Shown one piece after another: positions 59,875-64,000 of a stretch of 64,000 bases of DNA. A program made the translations under genes and the position numbers. Position 1 is the stretch's first letter, and each line of letters starts with the position of its first letter. The notes below the pieces were generated by a model. The model searched no databases, had not been told where the DNA came from, and saw nothing but the letters and a program-made list of their open reading frames with translations. The DNA is from Sphagnum magellanicum (lineage: Eukaryota > Streptophyta > Sphagnopsida > Sphagnales > Sphagnaceae): contig CM038923.1 of the NCBI GenBank assembly GCA_021904315.1, positions 15,010,038 to 15,074,037 of the forward strand, written 5' to 3'.

Positions 59875-61800
59875 TCCTCTGATCTTCCTCCGAGTTTTCC
59901 TTTAGTGATCTTCTTCTAATCCTCCCTTAATGTGTGTGTGTTTTCTGACCTTGTTTCACAACCTCTATGCGTGCCATGCCTTCCTGATTTTATAATCTCC
60001 TATGTGTGTGTGGGTGTGTGTGCATGCCCCTTGCAAGCATTTATTGTGATCCTCAAAAACTTAAAGATTGGTTGAGTGCATTCATGGCAACAACCTTAGG
60101 CTCTTCACGTTCTCTTATAAGAAATTGTTGTTCTCCTAGTTGTTACCTTCCTACCTGAGCCTCTTGCTCTCTTCTTTGTTGTTATTGCATTTTTGTAGGA
60201 AGTTCATGTTCTCCTACAACAGTTGGTTGTTGCATTCCTACTATAACACACCTCTTATCCAACATCCGAGCTTTTGCCCTATAAAAGAAGAGGGAGGTTA
60301 CAAGATAGGAGCATATACAAATAGTGCAATAAACCTTTTTGGGCAGATTTAACTTGAACAATCTCTACAAAGTTTTCCGAAAAAGGGTAGTCTTGACTTT
60401 GATTTTGATTCAAATTGACAAGATTTGAACCTATGGCCCTCTATACCTTTGTTCTAACCTCATTGTACTCTAGTGTTATATTGCCAAAATTCAAATTGAT
60501 GGAAAAAGGCACATGGGCTAGCACATCAATTGCAATCTACCTATGCATTTTATCTCTTGCTTCCTTCACATTTGCAAGAGATCAAGCATTCTTGAAAATT
60601 TCTCTTTTTCATTTTTCAACTTGCCTTTGGATCCTCATGATATTTGCATTTGTTGTTATAGCTGCTCGTTGTGTGGTCCTGGCTTCCTTCTCCTGCATTT
60701 TGATTACTTTTTTTTTGTCTATTACTTTTTTTTACATAACTTTTTGACGTATAATGCCCAAGTATTGGTTTGATGTAACATGAGATTTGGAGGACTCTAC
60801 TAATGGTTCCATCCCTTTTGTTCTCCTTGTAGGCAAGCTTGGTAGCAACAACATGTTGGCAATAGGTCTTTATTTCTTTATTCAATTAGTACCAAGAGGT
60901 TTGCCTTAACACAATAGGCACCTTTTAATTCTAGACGAACATGGATCACATGTTACTCTACAAGCAATTGAGCAAGCATATGAGGTAAGTCTAGATATGA
61001 TTACCCTTCCATCCCACACTTCCCATGCTTTATAGCCTTTGGATGTTAGCTATTTTAGGCCATTCAAATTTGTTTTTAGCAAGGAAAAAAATGAAAGCAT
61101 GTTCAAGAACAACCATAAAAAAATAGACAAGGTTACATTAACATGTTAGGTGGATAGAATATTCAATCAGTCGTTATCCAATCAAAACATCAAATTAGGG
61201 TTCAAAACGACAAGGATATGGCTTTTAAACCCTAGGGCAATGGACAACCAAAGCAAACCCAATGAACTATATACAACATAATCAAATTTGGACATATCAA
61301 ATGATCAAGATGGACAATTAGAAGGAACAATAGATGGCAACCAATGGGGCAAAGATAAAATTACAACAGCACTAATCAACATCGCTACAACTTTACAAAA
61401 TGAAAGTGAATCTACTCAAGATGATCATGTGCAATTAACAACATGATACTATGTCCACGAACCTAGATATGAACATGCTACAAAAGGGAATACATAGGTC
61501 AAATCAAACCAGCATGGAAGCTAAAGTTGTTTGCCTTGTTGACCTTACTCAAGAATTAGTAATTGAAGCCAACCTTACCCAATAACCAAAAGCTGAAAAT
61601 AACTTTGCCTGTGAACCAGCAACTGAAATAATTGAAATATAGAATGTATTAATTCCAACTTTGCAAGTGCTCAAGGCACCCACAAAGGTTGTGAAACAAG
61701 GTTAGAAAACACACACACTAAAGGAAGATCAAAAGAGGATTGATTATCATTAAAGGAGGATCAGAGGAGGATTTGAGGAGGATCGTTTATCAAAATAAGC
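59875..61800. repeat. Sequence bounded by inverted AGGAGGATC-type arms (possible insertion in the pogo element)
   Basis: The left arm (59,872-59,942: CTCCTCTGATCTTCCTCC, CTTTAGTGATCTTCTTC, CTCCCTTAATGTGTGTGTG) is roughly the reverse complement of the right arm (61,708-61,790: CACACACTAAAGGAAGATC, TAAAGGAGGATCAGAGGAGG). The interior has no recognised coding sequence; hydrophobic open frames at 60,415-60,747 are composition-driven. A further AGGAAGATTAGAACCACAC copy is at 61,907. Confidence 0.45.
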
Positions 61801-62596
61801 TTGAAAGAGTATCACCGTTCAAAAGATCATTGCCTTGTGCCTTGCACCGGTGTTTTCCCACATGCACGCATGCTAGTGTAACATTGTGTTAGTGCCTTCC
61901 CACACAAAGGAAGATTAGAACCACACTAGTGTCTTCCCACACACACGCGTTGGTGTCTTCTCACACATGACATCATGTGCATTGTTATTGTTGTTTCTTC
62001 ATGTGCTGCAATACAAGGTTACAATACAATACTAATTGGAGATGCTTTTAGAGTGAGGTCACAAAAAAGGACAGGAAAAGGTTTTTAAACAACTCTCTAG
62101 AGCTTGGAAGAAAGAGAGCTTTGGAGAGGTTGGAAGTGAAGAAAGGTGGACACCACATTCCAAACCCTTGACCTTATAAAGTGATGGTGCCTCCAGTTGC
62201 TCACTTAGTTAGGGTTAGCCATTCAATATTTTAGGGTTAGTAAACTATTGCATTCCTAAGACCGTAGATTGAAAACTTCTTTTTCAGGTTTTGATCATAG
62301 CCATTGGTGTGTGAATCATTTTGAACAAGAAATTGAATGTTTTTAGCATGTGTTAAGTTCACATTGCTCATCCATAGGTGTGCATGTGTTTGTTCATTAG
62401 TGGTTTTAATGTTTGATAAGATTTGTATCCAAAGAAAAGAGGTTTTTTACTTGGAAAAATCATAACTTTTTTGTTTCTTTACCAAATTGAACGATTCAAA
62501 TGGCAAGAGGTTCGTAGCTAGATGGAACACAATTTTGTTTGGGATATCAAGACCATAAGAAGAACACCCAAGGTGCTAGAAGGCTCCAATCTCTTA

Positions 62597-62623
62597 AGTG
62601 TTTGGTGATAAGCATTTCTACCC
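62597..62623 (-). repeat. Right terminal inverted repeat of the pogo-type element
   Basis: Reads AGTGTTTGGTGATAAGCATT then TCTACCC on the plus strand and is followed by TA. It is the inverted partner of 57,679-57,705. Confidence 0.85.
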
Positions 62624-62639
62624 TATCACTAGGAGAACT

Positions 62640-64000
62640 AAATAGTTCCTCATGTGAAGTGACAGACAGCTTCCGGTGTAAGCAGCTGGGAGCCACAGCT
62701 GAGAGCTTGTGCTCATTAGGGGTAACATTGCAGTGTCCAGCATTCAGTGCAAGGTGGGGGGACCCCTTTAGTTAGGTTTTTGCCAGATGCTTGAAATCAA
62801 CAAGTTCACCACACTACCCTCCCAGCTACAAATTTTCCACACCCAATAAGAAGCAAGCAGAAGTGTGTGCATGGTGGTGGTGGTGGTGGAGGACACTTGA
62901 AAAGGGTTCGGAATATCAATAAATTATTACTATGAAAGGGTGGATAAAACTGTGCCCCCAGAATCTCGGCACTTCCTCAGCCACAGTGAATCAGCACCCA
63001 CCAGCGCACTACGAAGGATGAATGGTAAGTAATCAGGAAACGGTTCCCCGTTCGGTTCCAGTTCTTTAGCTAACCATGATGCTTAGCTCGGCTGCTTTTT
63101 TTTCTACCTACCTACTAACAACTCACAAGCAGGTTGCTATTAGGTAGGTAATAAAAACAGCCATTACCAATGTGTAAACCATCTACTTAACTAGTAGTTA
63201 CCTTATTCCTTACCTACCTACCTATGTATGAGACCTATTTCTTACAAAATTGGTTACCAAGGTGAAACGAAATATTAAGTCAGTTGAGGGGGTAATATTT
63301 AGTTAATATTTAGGGGATAATATGCGAAATATTTTGTCACAAATTAAAAATTTTAATTAAAAAAATTCGCCTAAAAGGAGTCACAATACCGGTTTTGTTT
63401 GGGGGCGGGGGAGGGGAGGGTGTAGCCACATTTATGTTTACTGGCTACAGTTTTAAGAGTTGCTTGAAATAATCTCCCCAGTTAAGTCAAAATCTGCCTA
63501 AAGGATGCTCCTCACCCTGGCCCCATCAGTAAATTGAAAAGACCCGCACTCAGAAATCCTGTCTAAATATGGCGAATATTGTGACAAATTTCAAATTGTG
63601 GGTTGAAAACATGGCGAATTTTTTTCCAAAAAGAAAAGGCCAAAAAATATTTTCATGATGTAAATAATGCTTGCTGTTCAGCTTCTGCTGGATGGACAAT
63701 GTTTTACTATTTCTAGGGTAAATATTCATTATTATACCTATTGTTGTTCCTATTAATTAATTAGATGGGGGTACCTACCACGTGTTTTTTGCCCCTTTTG
63801 ACAAGGAGCCATTTTGATTGGCCCATCACCGAAAAGGAAAAAAACTAAACTGAAACTTTGGAAACTTCCCCAATCTGGAAGTTTCTATGTGGATGTAGTG
63901 GTTCCCCTATGACCAGACAACTTTGGGCAAACCATATGGTTCTATTGGGAACACCATTGAGAACTTGGGGAACATCATTGAGAACAGGTGGAAACGCACT
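62640..64000. other. Right end of window: no gene seen
   Basis: CTACC/GGTAG-type repeats at 63,105-63,230, a GGTTCC patch at 63,043-63,062, and a G-rich run at 63,401-63,420. The open frame at 62,539-62,775 spans the pogo TIR and is not credible. Confidence 0.4.
62984..63025 (+). repeat. Dispersed core repeat, copy D
   Basis: CAGTGAATCAGCACCCACCA then GCGCACTACGAAGGATGAA, matching copy A (35,406) through the core and into GGATGAA. A poly-T run (about 63,096-63,104) and CTACCTACCTACTAA follow, repeating the order core, about 90 bp, poly-T, CCTACC array seen at 35.4-35.6 kb. Confidence 0.65.

Larger units (their letters stand above)
57679..62623 (+). mobile_element. pogo/Tc1-mariner-type DNA transposon, 4.9 kb, decayed, with TA target duplications
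   Basis: Inverted 27-bp termini at 57,679-57,705 and 62,597-62,623 (GGGTAGAAATGCYTATCACC then AAACACT) differ at one base. Each is flanked by TA (57,677-57,678 and 62,624-62,625), the target site of Tc1/mariner-pogo elements. Inside lies a pogo-like transposase relic (59,100-59,870) and an unassigned ORF (58,457-58,990). The element is longer than a simple pogo element, and a further sequence with purine/pyrimidine inverted arms (59,875-61,800) seems inserted directly after the truncated transposase. Confidence 0.75.

Noticed and set aside
60415..60885. Hydrophobic plus-strand frame and basic minus-strand frame
   Set aside because: Mutual shadows in a T-rich region inside an insertion; neither has recognisable motifs.
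62539..62775. 78-codon open frame near the right pogo TIR
   Set aside because: It crosses the TIR and target duplication, so it cannot be an old gene; no motif.
1..64000. tRNA and rRNA genes
   Set aside because: No cloverleaf with A and B boxes or rRNA signature was seen by eye; a covariance-model scan would be decisive.

Overview
This is nuclear DNA of a land plant. The evidence is plant-type telomere motifs (CCCTAAA)n, several spliced genes with GT-AG introns, a CHASE-domain (cytokinin-receptor-type) histidine kinase, a COQ9 gene with seven recognisable exons, and a dense background of decayed plant transposons. The strong AT bias, gene sparsity and age of the repeats suit a large-genome plant such as a fern, lycophyte, bryophyte or gymnosperm. 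The species cannot be told from the sequence.

Only three loci look like genes. At the left edge (1-1356, minus) are the first three coding exons of a CHASE-domain sensor histidine kinase, cut by the window. At 36.6-38.1 kb (plus) is a C2H2 zinc-finger gene of unknown role. Its reading frame is interrupted by one in-frame TAA, yet it continues in phase across the next intron. At 43.7-46.8 kb (plus) is a full mitochondrial COQ9 gene for ubiquinone biosynthesis, with a telo-box and a Z-DNA-prone tract just upstream and a possible alternative last exon at 47.2 kb.

The rest is mostly transposon relics. From left to right: a hAT-like transposase (4.8-6.4 kb, minus); a MULE/SWIM-finger transposase (10.8-13.8 kb, plus) whose middle is replaced by a 140-bp tandem array; an unassigned charged-tail pseudogene (16.9-18.2 kb, minus); a 10-kb Ty3/gypsy-type LTR element with both LTRs, a primer-binding-site-like sequence and probable 5-bp target duplications (18,736-28,707, minus), which has lost reverse transcriptase but keeps a long extra ORF after integrase; a possible Crypton-like tyrosine recombinase relic (33.9-34.6 kb, plus); a second hAT-like relic (48.5-50.3 kb, minus); a convergent PIF/Harbinger pair (53.0-55.2 kb); and a pogo/Tc1-mariner element with 27-bp inverted termini and TA duplications (57,679-62,623).

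The 35.5-42.5 kb stretch is rich in satellites: a CCTACC minisatellite, a GC-rich field of nested palindromes, a 52-bp array, a higher-order 79-bp array carrying TTTAGGG-like motifs, and a 33-bp array. One short motif, TGCAATACC/GGTATTGCA, recurs in three arrays with different periods. A separate 20-bp core (AGTGAATTAGCACCCACCA-like) recurs at four distant sites next to CCTACC-type repeats. No tRNA, rRNA or CRISPR array was seen.
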